Assembly: GCF_030409305.1 (NCBI RefSeq)
Contig: NZ_JAUFPQ010000019.1
Location: 1 to 53,389 of the forward strand
Length of the DNA: 53,389 nucleotides
Reading direction: 5' to 3'
Source of the DNA: Halomonas maura
GTDB lineage: Bacteria > Pseudomonadota > Gammaproteobacteria > Pseudomonadales > Halomonadaceae
The notes beneath the pieces were generated by a model. It was not told where the DNA came from. It did no database searches and saw only the letters and a program-made list of their open reading frames with translations. Made by a program: the position numbers and the translations under genes. Of this stretch, positions 37,001 through 44,666 are shown one piece after another; within the stretch, counting starts at the first letter, position 1, and each line of letters opens with the position of its first letter.

Positions 37001-38410
37001 ATGTCCACCACGCTGACCCGGGGCGCGGCGCTGGCCGCGCTGCTGACGGGCCTGTCCGGCCCGGCCCTGGCCGATGCCGAGCGGCTCGAGGCCGACCTGC
37101 GCGCGCTGTTCGCCGAGACCCCGGGCGAGCTGACCATCGGCGAGGTCTCCGATAGCCTGCTGGGCGGCAGCACCACCGCCGAGGACCTGGTCTTCGTCGG
37201 CGACAACGGCGACCGGCTGCGGCTCGCGCGCTACACGGTCGAGGGCGACTACGAGCGGCCCGACGAGGTGGTGATGGAGGGCCTGCGCCTCGAGGCCCGG
37301 GACGACGAGCCGGGCGTCATCACCGCCGAGCGGCTGGTGGTCGGCGAGCCGTCCCGGCCGCTGCTGGCCCTGCACGACCTGCCGCTGGACGGCGAGTTCG
37401 CGGCCGCCGAGCTGAGCATCGACGGCCTGACGATGAGTCGCGAGACGCCGCGCACCCGGGTCGAGGGGGGCAAGGAGGTCTTCCTCGGCACGGCCACCGG
37501 GCGGTTGGCCATCGAGCACCTGTATGCCACCGAGCTGTCCCGCCAGGCCATCGGCAGCCTGGAGATGACCGGTATCCGTGGCAGCGGGGAGCGGCTGGAG
37601 GACATCGGCGATGGTCACTTCTCCCTGGCGGCCATCAGCCTGGCGGGGCTGAGTGGGCTCGACCGGGAGCAGGAGGAACGAAGCCTCGAGCGGCTGGAGC
37701 TCAGCGACCTGAGCATCGAGGCCGAGCGGCTGGTGGCGACCCTCGAGCGCCTGCGCCTCGACGGCGACATGACCGACGGCGCGGGCGGGATGTGGCTCGA
37801 GGCCCTCGAGCTCGACCTGGCGCGAATGATCGAGCTGGCCCCGGAGGACCAGCAGACCCAGCTGCGCATGGCCAGCAACGTGCTCACCGGCGGCAGCGGC
37901 CGGCTGACGGTCGATGCCGCCTTCGACGGCGAGTGGGAGACCGTCGGGCCCAAGAGCTTGCTGACCGGCGAGAGCCAGATCACCGCCGGCGACGCCTTCC
38001 GCTGGACCATCGATACCGAGCTGCCGGTGCGCCTGCCCGAGGGCGTGGAGCCGTCGACCTACCTGGCCGAGATGGACAGCCTCGAGGACGTCACCCTGCT
38101 CGGCGGCGAGATCGAGACGACCCTGACCGAGCTCGGCCTGTTCGGCCGCATGCCGGCGGTGATGGCCGCCAGCCGGGGCGTCAGCGAGGCCGACTTCCTG
38201 GCCCAGGCACGGACCCAGGCCAAGGGCTTCGGGACCATGCTCGGGGCCGAGTTCGGGGCCATCCTCGACGGCGTGGTGGACATGATGGAGGGCAAGGCCA
38301 GCGAGCTGGTGATCCATCTCTCGCTGCCGGCGGAGACCGGCATGGACAAGCTCGCCGACGACCCGCTGCTGCTGCCGAGCAAGCTGTCGATGCGCGTGGA
38401 GACGCGCTGA
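37001..38410 (+). CDS. Exported protein of unknown function
   Basis: I do not recognise this 469-residue protein. A signal peptide is clear (TLTRGAALAALLTGLSGPALA, cleavage near ALADA), so it is periplasmic or exported. The mature part is acidic and made of short alternating beta-like and Leu/Glu-rich segments. Several segments repeat a pattern of the type 'L-LS-L-SIEAERL' or 'AAELSIDGLTM', which suggests a repetitive elongated beta fold like periplasmic AsmA/DUF945-type proteins, but I cannot confirm homology. There are no catalytic motifs or cysteines of note. GGAGG lies 9 nt ahead of the ATG. It is 51 bp after pap. Confidence 0.7.
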   Translation: MSTTLTRGAALAALLTGLSGPALADAERLEADLRALFAETPGELTIGEVSDSLLGGSTTAEDLVFVGDNGDRLRLARYTVEGDYERPDEVVMEGLRLEARDDEPGVITAERLVVGEPSRPLLALHDLPLDGEFAAAELSIDGLTMSRETPRTRVEGGKEVFLGTATGRLAIEHLYATELSRQAIGSLEMTGIRGSGERLEDIGDGHFSLAAISLAGLSGLDREQEERSLERLELSDLSIEAERLVATLERLRLDGDMTDGAGGMWLEALELDLARMIELAPEDQQTQLRMASNVLTGGSGRLTVDAAFDGEWETVGPKSLLTGESQITAGDAFRWTIDTELPVRLPEGVEPSTYLAEMDSLEDVTLLGGEIETTLTELGLFGRMPAVMAASRGVSEADFLAQARTQAKGFGTMLGAEFGAILDGVVDMMEGKASELVIHLSLPAETGMDKLADDPLLLPSKLSMRVETR

Positions 38411-38462
38411 CCCTTCAGTATTTCTGAAGCCCGCATGAGAAATGATGGGGCGCCGCATGACG

Positions 38463-38480
38463 GGCTTTCATGTGAAAGCC
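38463..38480. promoter_or_regulatory. Perfect dyad in the glyA promoter region
   Basis: GGCTTTCATGTGAAAGCC is a perfect inverted repeat (8-bp arms, 2-bp centre). It lies just upstream of a TATCAT hexamer (38495-38500) that could be the glyA -10 element. It would overlap the -35 region, the usual position of a repressor site. The regulator is unknown. Confidence 0.45.
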
Positions 38481-38538
38481 TCCATGGGCTGGGGTATCAT
38501 GGCGCCCTTCGATTCTCCCGTGATGCGAGGTTCCGCCG

Positions 38539-39804
38539 ATGTTCAGCCGTGATATGCAGATTGCCGGTTTCGATGACGCCCTGTTCGATGCGATGCAGAA
38601 GGAAAGCGCACGTCAGGAAGCGCACATCGAGCTGATCGCCTCCGAGAACTACGCCAGCCCCCGGGTGATGGAGGCCCAGGGCAGCCAGCTGACCAACAAG
38701 TACGCGGAAGGCTATCCCGGCAAGCGCTACTATGGCGGTTGCGAGTACGTGGACCTCGTCGAGCAGCTGGCCATCGACTACGCCAAGGAGCTGTTCGGCG
38801 CCAGCTACGCCAACGTCCAGCCCCACTCCGGCTCCCAGGCCAATGGCGCCGTCTTCCAGGCGCTGGTCAAGCCGGGCGACACCGTGCTGGGCATGAGCCT
38901 GGACGCCGGCGGCCACCTGACCCACGGCGCCAAGCCGAACTTCTCCGGCAAGCACTACAACGCCGTGCAGTACGGCATCGACGAGAACGGCCGCATCGAC
39001 TACGACGGAGTCGCCAAGCTGGCCCGCGAGCACCAGCCGAAGATGATCATCGCCGGCTTCTCCGCCTATTCCCAGATCATCGACTGGGCCAGGTTCCGCG
39101 AGATCGCCGACGAGGTGGGCGCCTACCTGCTGGTCGACATGGCACACGTGGCCGGCCTGGTGGCCGCCGGGGTCTACCCGAGCCCGCTGCCCCACGCCCA
39201 CGTGGTCACCACCACCACCCACAAGACCCTGCGCGGCCCGCGCGGCGGCCTGATCCTCTCCAACGAGGGCGACGAGGCGGTCGAGAAGAAGCTGCAGGCC
39301 GCGGTCTTCCCGGGCATCCAGGGCGGTCCCCTGGAGCACGTCATCGCCGCCAAGGCGATCTGCTTCAAGGAGGCCATGGCGCCGGAGTTCAAGGCCTACC
39401 AGCAGCAGGTGGTCAAGAATGCCCAGACCATGGCCGGCGTGTTCGTCGAGCGCGGCTTCGACATCGTCTCCGGCGGCACCGAGGACCACCTCTTCCTGCT
39501 GTCGCTGGTCAAGCAGGGCGTGACCGGCAAGGACGCGGACGCCGCCCTGGGCCGCGCCCACATCACCGTCAACAAGAACGCCGTGCCCAACGACCCCCAG
39601 AGCCCCTTCGTGACCTCGGGCCTGCGCATCGGCACCCCGGCGGTGACCACCCGCGGCTTCGGCGAGACCGAATGCCACGAGCTGGCCGGCTGGATCTGCG
39701 ACATCCTCGACGTGATGGCCAAGGGTGAGGACACCGCCGCCATCGAGGCCGAGGTGAAGGGCAAGGTCGAGGCCGTCTGCGACCGCTTCCCGGTCTACCG
39801 CTGA
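38539..39804 (+). CDS. glyA: Serine hydroxymethyltransferase
   Basis: This 421-residue PLP enzyme interconverts serine and glycine and loads tetrahydrofolate with one-carbon units. [54 protein letters not shown] and [13 protein letters not shown] with the PLP Lys229 are diagnostic. Length and Lys number agree with E. coli GlyA. It has its own promoter region and a strong terminator, and it is the last housekeeping gene before the secretion/adhesin modules. Confidence 0.97.
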   Translation: MFSRDMQIAGFDDALFDAMQKESARQEAHIELIASENYASPRVMEAQGSQLTNKYAEGYPGKRYYGGCEYVDLVEQLAIDYAKELFGASYANVQPHSGSQANGAVFQALVKPGDTVLGMSLDAGGHLTHGAKPNFSGKHYNAVQYGIDENGRIDYDGVAKLAREHQPKMIIAGFSAYSQIIDWARFREIADEVGAYLLVDMAHVAGLVAAGVYPSPLPHAHVVTTTTHKTLRGPRGGLILSNEGDEAVEKKLQAAVFPGIQGGPLEHVIAAKAICFKEAMAPEFKAYQQQVVKNAQTMAGVFVERGFDIVSGGTEDHLFLLSLVKQGVTGKDADAALGRAHITVNKNAVPNDPQSPFVTSGLRIGTPAVTTRGFGETECHELAGWICDILDVMAKGEDTAAIEAEVKGKVEAVCDRFPVYR

Positions 39805-39836
39805 GCCCCGCCGGGCACTGCCCGGCTGCTGTCCGA

Positions 39837-39877
39837 CACGACGCCCCGTCCCGGCCTGCCCGGGACGGGGCGTCGTG
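39837..39877 (+). terminator. Strong hairpin terminator of glyA
   Basis: CACGACGCCCCGTCCCGG pairs perfectly with its complement across a 5-nt loop (18-bp stem), 33 bp after the glyA stop. The following T-run is short (CGTTCTGT). Confidence 0.7.
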
Positions 39878-39897
39878 CGTTCTGTGCCGCTCGGCGG

Positions 39898-40033
39898 ACA
39901 CTATTGGCCAACCATTCTCGAGTCCGGCATTTTTCAACCGAGGCGTCCCGGCATGTGCTGCTAGTGTTCTAGGGCAACGCTCTGTGAGCCAGTGTAAGTG
40001 ACTCGAGCCGTGGGCTCGTCATGGTGAACAGTG
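39898..40033 (+). repeat. Module leader repeat, copy 1 (before the degenerate module)
   Basis: The blocks ATTGGCCAACCATTCTCGAG, GCATTTTTCAACCGAGGCG, GCTGCTAG and CCAGTGTAAGTGACTCGAG are shared, in order and spacing, with copies at 40902 and 49221. It ends at the start of an exporter-ATPase remnant. Confidence 0.8.
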
Positions 40034-40140
40034 ATGGCAAGGCAAGCGGACGCCACGGACCCTCGGCGCGCCTTGGGCGCCTGTCGGGGATCCTTCCCAT
40101 CGGTGTCTTCAGTCTGTTCGTCCCCCCGCTGACCCTCTGG
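40034..40140 (+). pseudogene. Remnant of a type I secretion ABC exporter (N-terminal end)
   Basis: From ATG 40034 the frame reads MARQADATDPRRALGACRGSF. This is nearly identical to the start of the intact exporter at 41075 (MARKGDATDLRRALGACRGSF). A small deletion then shifts the frame, while SVFSLFV can still be recognised one frame over. The similarity stops near 40140, where sequence related to the membrane fusion protein takes over. About 1.7 kb of the exporter gene is missing. Confidence 0.85.
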
Positions 40141-40364
40141 GAATCCTCGTCTGCGCCGATCGCCGGGTGGACGAGGCCCTGCGCGTTCGTTTCTCCCGCG
40201 GGCGGCCGAGGATGACCGAGAAGGGTTACCAGCACGAAACGGAACGGTGCCGCGGCGTATTGTAGGCCGGCGAGGGGGTGATCCGCAGCGGCGAACGGAC
40301 CCTGGTGAGCGATATCGCCACGCCGATCTCCGACGGGCTGGCCCGGGCGATCAGGGAAGAATGA
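40141..40364 (+). pseudogene. Remnant of an HlyD-family membrane fusion protein (C-terminal end)
   Basis: Nucleotides from about 40141 align with 44049 onward of the intact adaptor, including CGCCGGGTGGACGAGGCC. The last 28 codons (40278-40361) read VIRSGERTLVSDIATPISDG then LARAIREE, a close copy of the intact C-terminus VMIRTGERTFASYIAKPVTD then MLARAIREE. A stop near 40263 and frameshifts upstream make it nonfunctional. Confidence 0.85.
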
Positions 40365-40492
40365 GGGGTCGTCTCGGGCGGGGCGCTGGCCCCCTCGGCA
40401 AGATTCCTGACCAGGGCAGGGCAGATTCATGTCACCAATCGATTGTCGCAGGGAGCGATCATCTCCAAGGGACTGGGTACCAGGGGGGAGGC
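40365..40492 (+). repeat. Adaptor-adhesin spacer repeat, copy 1
   Basis: This spacer follows the adaptor stop and shares CTCGGGCGGGGCG, GGCCCCCTCGG, GACCAGGGCAGGG, CACCAATCG and CAGGGAGCGATCA with the spacers at 44277 and 49694. A GGGGCxxTGGCCCC hairpin lies inside it. Confidence 0.75.
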
Positions 40493-40640
40493 ATGTCAGA
40501 ACATGAAAATATCCTGCATCGCCGATATTCCGGACATCCAGGGAACGGTCACCGTCGAGGCGACGGACGGCGACGACGATGCGGTCGCGGATACCTTCGC
40601 CTACTTCATCGACGGCAGCGGCGACGGAATGATCGCATGA
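40493..40640 (+). pseudogene. Collapsed adhesin gene (N-terminus joined to C-terminus)
   Basis: From ATG 40493 the frame opens MSEHENIL, like the starts of the other adhesins (MSEDIL, VADLNEDIL). In another frame the same interval ends VTVEATDGDDDAVADTFAYF then IDGSGDGMIA and a stop. That ending matches the C-terminus of the intact adhesin (FTATLEDGDQDTATDTFSVF, then FDNPIA). All the middle repeats are gone and the two ends are out of frame with each other. Confidence 0.8.
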
Positions 40641-40701
40641 TCACCCCGGCGGCGGAGGGCGCCTTGCCGGCCTGATGCCTCGGGGACTCGATGGCCATAC
40701 A

Positions 40702-40736
40702 GGGCCGACCCGACTGGTGGGGGGCGGCCCGTCTTG
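40702..40736 (+). terminator. Decayed copy of the adhesin terminator
   Basis: GGGCCGACCCG and GGCGGCCCGTCTTG flank a disrupted middle. They correspond to the intact terminator at 49113-49150 at the same place after the adhesin stop, but the stem and T-run are broken. Confidence 0.55.
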
Positions 40737-40740
40737 CTGG

Positions 40741-40901
40741 CCGCGTAACGCGCGTCGGGTGACCCGCTGCCTATGGCGGTGGATTCGCCGGGTTCTTCGC
40801 GCCCATAGCACCGTCACGATGCCTGAGCCCCGCCCTACGACTCACCTCCGAGCTGCCGTCAAACTCCCAGTGACGTGACTATGTCGCGGGGTGTGACATC
40901 G
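40741..40901. other. Non-coding remainder between module 1 and module 2
   Basis: I see no convincing gene here, only short open frames without ribosome-binding sites or family motifs. Confidence 0.5.
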
Positions 40902-41074
40902 TGCACCAGGCAGGGGTCGCGGGCACTATCGACCATCCATACTCGAAGCTTGCATTTTTCAACCGAGGCGTACTGGTGAGCGCTGCTAGGTTTTCAGGGC
41001 AAGGTTCTGCAATGTTCTGTTAACCAGTGTAAGCGACTCGAGCCGTGGGCTCGTCGAGGTCATGGTGGACAGCG
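40902..41074 (+). repeat. Module leader repeat, copy 2 (in front of the intact exporter)
   Basis: It starts GCACCAGGCAGGGGTCGC and contains CATACTCGAAGCTTGCATTT, TTCAACCGAGGCG, GCTGCTAGG and CCAGTGTAAGCGACTCGAG. These match copies 1 and 3. It probably holds the promoter and 5' leader of the exporter-adhesin operon. I cannot point to a convincing -35/-10 pair. Confidence 0.8.
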
Positions 41075-41082
41075 ATGGCTAG
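41062..41082 (+). CDS. Six-codon upstream ORF overlapping the exporter start
   Basis: ATG 41062 opens MVDSDG and a stop, in a different frame from the exporter and overlapping its ATG at 41075. It lies right after GAGGTC. It may affect initiation of the exporter. In copy 1 the same ATG runs on without this stop. Translation is unproven. Confidence 0.3.
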   Translation: MVDSDG

Positions 41083-42904
41083 GAAAGGGGACGCCACGGA
41101 CCTGCGGCGCGCCTTGGGCGCCTGTCGGGGATCCTTCGTATCGGTGGGCTTCTTCAGCCTGTTCGTCAACCTGCTGATGCTGGTGCCGGCGGTCTACATG
41201 CTGCAGGTCTATGACCGGGTACTCTCGACCCAGAGCGTCGAGACGCTGCTGATGCTCACCCTGCTGGTGATCTTCCTGTTTGCGATCATGGGGATGCTGG
41301 AGCTGGTGCGTTCGCGCATGCTGGTGCGGATCGGCAATCGCCTCGACACGCTGCTCAACGGCCGTCTCTACCGGGCGATGTTCCGCCGCAGCCTGCTCAC
41401 CGAGGGCAGCCCGTCGTCCCAGCCGATCGAGGATCTCTCCACCCTGCGCCAGTTCCTCGCCGGCAACGGACTGCTGGCCTTCTTCGATGCCCCCTGGGTG
41501 CCGGTCTACCTGGGGGTGCTGTTCCTGTTCCATGTCTGGCTGGGGGTCTTCGCCACCCTCGCGGGCCTCGTGCTGCTGGCGCTGGCGATAGTCGGCGAGA
41601 AGGTCACCAAGCCCCTGCTGGCCGAGGCCCAGCGGGAACACATCAAGGCGCGGGAACTGGCCTCGTCCAACCTGCGCAACGCCGAGGTGTTGCATGCCAT
41701 GGGCATGCTGCCGGGGATCATGGACCGCTGGTCGCGGCGCCATCATCACTTCCTGGCCGAGCAGTCCCGGGCCAACGACCGTGGCGAGGCCCTGGGCAAC
41801 GCCTCCCGGACGCTGCGCCTGCTGGCCCAGTCGCTGATCCTGGGGCTGGGCGCCTGGCTGGTGCTGCAGGCCGAGATGACGCCGGGCATGATGATCGCCG
41901 GCGCCATCATCATGAGCCGCGCCCTGGCGCCCATCGATCGCCTGATCGGTACCTGGAAGGGCTTCGTCGCCGCCCGCGGCGCCTACGGCCGCCTCGACGA
42001 GCTGTTGACCAAGATTCCCGCCGAGGAGGAGTGCATGTCCCTGCCGCCGCCGCGGGGCGACATCCGGGTCGAGGGCGTGGCCGCGGCCCCGCCCGGCGGG
42101 CGGGCGCCGACCCTGCGGGGCATCCAGCTGGCGGCGCGTGCCGGCGAGCACGTCGGCATCGTCGGCCCCAGCGCCGCCGGCAAGTCGACCCTGGCCCGGG
42201 TGCTGCTGGGCATCTGGCCGCCGCTGACCGGCACCACGCGCCTCGACGGCGCCGATATCACCCGCTGGAATCGCGAGGAACTGGGACCCTGGATCGGCTA
42301 CCTGCCCCAGGACATCGAGCTGTTCGAGGGCACCATCGCCGAGAACATCGCCCGCTTCGGCGAGGTGGATTCGGACAAGGTGGTGGCGGCGGCCCGCAAG
42401 GCCGGCGTGCACGAGATGGTGCTGGCGATGCCGGAGGGCTACGACACGCCCATCGGGGCCGGCGGGGGTGGGCTCTCCGGTGGCCAGCGGCAACGCATCG
42501 CCCTGGCCCGGGCCCTCTACGGCGAGCCGGTGCTGGTGGTGCTCGACGAGCCCAATGCCAGCCTCGACGACCGCGGCGAGCATGCCCTGCGGGCCGCCAT
42601 GGTGGCCCTCAAGCGCGAGGGGGTGACCCTGTTCGTGATCAGCCATCGGGTCAGCGTGCTGAAGGGCATGGACACCCTGCTGGTGATGCGTGAGGGGCAG
42701 GTGCATATGGTCGGCCCGCGCGACGAGGTGATGGCCCAGCTGGCGGGCAAGTCGGCCGCCCCGGGGGCCGGGCAGCCGGCGCGGGGCCGGATGGTCGCGG
42801 TGGCGGGGGGGCATCCCGCCAAGGGCAACGAGGCGGCGGGAGGCCATTCCGGCAAGGGCAACGAGGCGGCAGGAGGGCAGGGCGATGCAGCAGACGACCG
42901 GTAA
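41075..42904 (+). CDS. Type I secretion system permease/ATPase (PrtD-like)
   Basis: This 609-residue inner-membrane exporter energises one-step secretion of proteins with C-terminal signals. Membrane segments fill residues 20-330 (first FFSLFVNLLMLVPAVYMLQVYDRVL). The ATPase domain follows, with Walker A GPSAAGKST at 364-372, signature LSGGQRQRIALARAL from 467, Walker B near 488 and the DEPNASLDD variant typical of PrtD/HasD/AprD exporters. There is no C39-like N-terminal domain. The last ~50 residues are an extra tail with tandem GKGNEAAGG copies. A GTG at 41045 would add ten residues. The gene overlaps the adaptor by 20 bp. The outer-membrane TolC-type partner is not in the window. Confidence 0.94.
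   Translation: MARKGDATDLRRALGACRGSFVSVGFFSLFVNLLMLVPAVYMLQVYDRVLSTQSVETLLMLTLLVIFLFAIMGMLELVRSRMLVRIGNRLDTLLNGRLYRAMFRRSLLTEGSPSSQPIEDLSTLRQFLAGNGLLAFFDAPWVPVYLGVLFLFHVWLGVFATLAGLVLLALAIVGEKVTKPLLAEAQREHIKARELASSNLRNAEVLHAMGMLPGIMDRWSRRHHHFLAEQSRANDRGEALGNASRTLRLLAQSLILGLGAWLVLQAEMTPGMMIAGAIIMSRALAPIDRLIGTWKGFVAARGAYGRLDELLTKIPAEEECMSLPPPRGDIRVEGVAAAPPGGRAPTLRGIQLAARAGEHVGIVGPSAAGKSTLARVLLGIWPPLTGTTRLDGADITRWNREELGPWIGYLPQDIELFEGTIAENIARFGEVDSDKVVAAARKAGVHEMVLAMPEGYDTPIGAGGGGLSGGQRQRIALARALYGEPVLVVLDEPNASLDDRGEHALRAAMVALKREGVTLFVISHRVSVLKGMDTLLVMREGQVHMVGPRDEVMAQLAGKSAAPGAGQPARGRMVAVAGGHPAKGNEAAGGHSGKGNEAAGGQGDAADDR
42803..42870 (+). repeat. 33-bp tandem repeat in the exporter tail
   Basis: Two copies of a 33-bp unit, each with AAGGGCAACGAGGCGGC (42821 and 42854), encode the repeats GGHPAKGNEAA and GGHSGKGNEAA at the exporter's C-terminus. 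Confidence 0.75.
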
Positions 42905-44276
42905 CAACAGCGACCCGAGTGCCCGGCCCGCTGCCCAGGCGGGGGTGCCCGCCCTGGCGTCCCCGGTGCTGGAGGGGGACTACCGCGTCGTGCCCGTCGA
43001 CGACCGGCCCTATCGGCGCCTCGGCCTGCTGGTCCTGCTGCTGGTACTGGGCGGCTTCGGCGGCTGGGCCTTCACCGCCAACCTGGCGGTGGCCGTGGTG
43101 GCGCCCGGCCACGTGACCGTGGAAAGCTTCCGGCGCACGGTGCAGCACCTCGAGGGCGGGATCGTGCGCGAGATCCTGGTCGCCGATGGCGATCGGGTCG
43201 CGGCGGGCCAAGCGCTGGTGGTGCTCGACGACACCCGGGTGCGCACCCAGTTGCGGGTGGCGCGTGCCCAGTACCTGGTCGGCCGCGCCACCGAGCTGCG
43301 GCTGCTGGCCGAGCAGCGCGGCGAGGACGCGCTGGCGTTTCCCGATGAACTGGTCCACAGCGACCTGCCGAGGGTCCGGGAGGTGCTGGCCGTCCAGCAG
43401 GCGCTGTTCAGCGCCCGGCGCCACTCCCTGCGCGGCACCCTGGAGGCGCTGGACGAGCAGGCCGTCCAGTTGCGGCGCCAGGTCGCGGGGCTCGAGGAGA
43501 TGGTCCAGCTCGGCGAGCGCCACGCCGCCTCGCTGCGCGGCGAGGTGGCCGATCTGCGCAACCTGTTCCGCAAGGGGATGGTCGGCAACCAGCGCCTGCG
43601 TGAGGTGGAGCGCGACCTGCTGGAGCTCTCCGGCGAGATCGCCAGTCACCGCGCCGAGATCGGCCGGCTGGGCTCGCGGATCAGCGAGAGCCGCGTCGAG
43701 CGCGAGATCCGGGTGCAGGACTATCAGGGGGAGCTCGGCGAGCAGTTGCGCGAGGCCCAGACCCGGGTCACCGAGGCCGAGGAGCAGATCATCGCCCTCA
43801 CCGAGCAACTGGGCCGCACCCGGGTCATGGCGCCGGTGGCGGGCATCGTCGTGGAACGCCGGGTGCACTCGGTGGGGGATGTGCTGCGCGCCGGCGATCC
43901 CCTGCTGGATATCGTGCCGATCAACGACAGCTTCCTGATCGAGGCCCGGGTGCCGGACCGTGACATCGACCGACTGCATCCCGGCCAGCCGGCGGAGATC
44001 CGCTTCTCCGCCTTCAACCAGCGCGCGACCAACGTCATCGCGGCGCGGGTGATCTTCGTCAGCGCCGACAGCCAGGTGGACGAGGCCACCGGCGTGCGCT
44101 TCTACCGGGTGCGGCTGAGGGTGACCGAGCAAGGCCGCCAGGAGATGACCGAACAAATGCAGCTGCTTTCCGGGATGCCGGCCGAGGTGATGATCCGCAC
44201 CGGCGAACGCACCTTCGCGAGCTATATCGCCAAGCCGGTCACCGACATGCTGGCGCGAGCCATCAGGGAAGAATGA
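42885..44276 (+). CDS. HlyD-family type I secretion periplasmic adaptor (PrtE-like)
   Basis: This 463-residue membrane fusion protein links the ABC exporter to the outer-membrane channel. There is a cytoplasmic N-terminus of ~45 residues, one membrane segment at 46-64 (LGLLVLLLVLGGFGGWAF), and the lipoyl half-motif VQHLEGGIVREILVADGDRV. A long coiled coil lies at about 130-310. The returning lipoyl half is RTRVMAPVAGIVVERRVHSVGDVLRAGDPLLDIVP, and the C-terminal beta-barrel follows. GMPAEVMIRTGERTFASYIA plus a final LARAIREE is the family ending. Fragments of the same C-terminus occur at 40141 and 49409. Confidence 0.95.
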   Translation: MQQTTGNNSDPSARPAAQAGVPALASPVLEGDYRVVPVDDRPYRRLGLLVLLLVLGGFGGWAFTANLAVAVVAPGHVTVESFRRTVQHLEGGIVREILVADGDRVAAGQALVVLDDTRVRTQLRVARAQYLVGRATELRLLAEQRGEDALAFPDELVHSDLPRVREVLAVQQALFSARRHSLRGTLEALDEQAVQLRRQVAGLEEMVQLGERHAASLRGEVADLRNLFRKGMVGNQRLREVERDLLELSGEIASHRAEIGRLGSRISESRVEREIRVQDYQGELGEQLREAQTRVTEAEEQIIALTEQLGRTRVMAPVAGIVVERRVHSVGDVLRAGDPLLDIVPINDSFLIEARVPDRDIDRLHPGQPAEIRFSAFNQRATNVIAARVIFVSADSQVDEATGVRFYRVRLRVTEQGRQEMTEQMQLLSGMPAEVMIRTGERTFASYIAKPVTDMLARAIREE

Positions 44277-44411
44277 GGGGCCGCCTCGGGCGGGGCGATG
44301 GCCCCCTCGGGAAGGCGCCGGACCAGGGCAGGGGTCGAATCACATTCACCAATCGCAGCGTGCAGGGAGCGATCACTTCCCAGGGACGGAGCATCAGGGG
44401 GGAGGTGGGGC
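44277..44411 (+). repeat. Adaptor-adhesin spacer repeat, copy 2
   Basis: This is the intact module's version of the spacer at 40365 and 49694, with CCTCGGGCGGGGCGATGGCC, ACCAGGGCAGGGG, CACCAATCGCAG and AGGGAGCGATCACTTCC. A short GC hairpin could attenuate transcription between exporter and adhesin genes. Confidence 0.75.
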
Positions 44412-44666
44412 GTGGCAGATCTTAATGAAGATATCCTGGCAGTCGCGAATCCGATCAAGCTCGACGAAACGTCGGAAGACCCGCCAGAGAACGATGAGAT
44501 GGCTAGCTCCGCGGAATGGACAGCGCAGAGGACGACGTTGTTCGGTTCCGATCCCGTTTTCGACTTCGCTGGGCCCGTGAATCTCTCCTGCAAGGAGGGC
44601 CTGAGTCACGGCGAGTCAACATTGTTTTCATCACTCCTTTCTTGGGAGGAATCTGGAAATGGCTGA
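44412..44666 (+). CDS. Truncated adhesin N-terminus (84-residue ORF)
   Basis: A GTG start with GGGGGAGG upstream opens an 84-codon frame. VADLNEDILAVANPIKLDE matches the start of the adhesin at 49845 (MSEDILQVANPITVDE). Further on, FAGPVNLSCKEGLSHGE matches FGTPENIACKTGMISTPEG of the same protein, so about 60 residues are homologous. The frame then diverges and stops at 44666, overlapping the ATG of the full adhesin (44659). It is probably the stump of an older adhesin gene that was replaced, still able to be translated and coupled to the new one. A small independent product cannot be excluded. Confidence 0.6.
   Translation: MADLNEDILAVANPIKLDETSEDPPENDEMASSAEWTAQRTTLFGSDPVFDFAGPVNLSCKEGLSHGESTLFSSLLSWEESGNG

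Noticed and set aside
40021..40215. A 64-codon ORF as an independent small protein gene
   Set aside because: It reads through the ATPase remnant in the wrong frame and into adaptor-derived sequence. The collinear match to module 2 explains it as pseudogene text.
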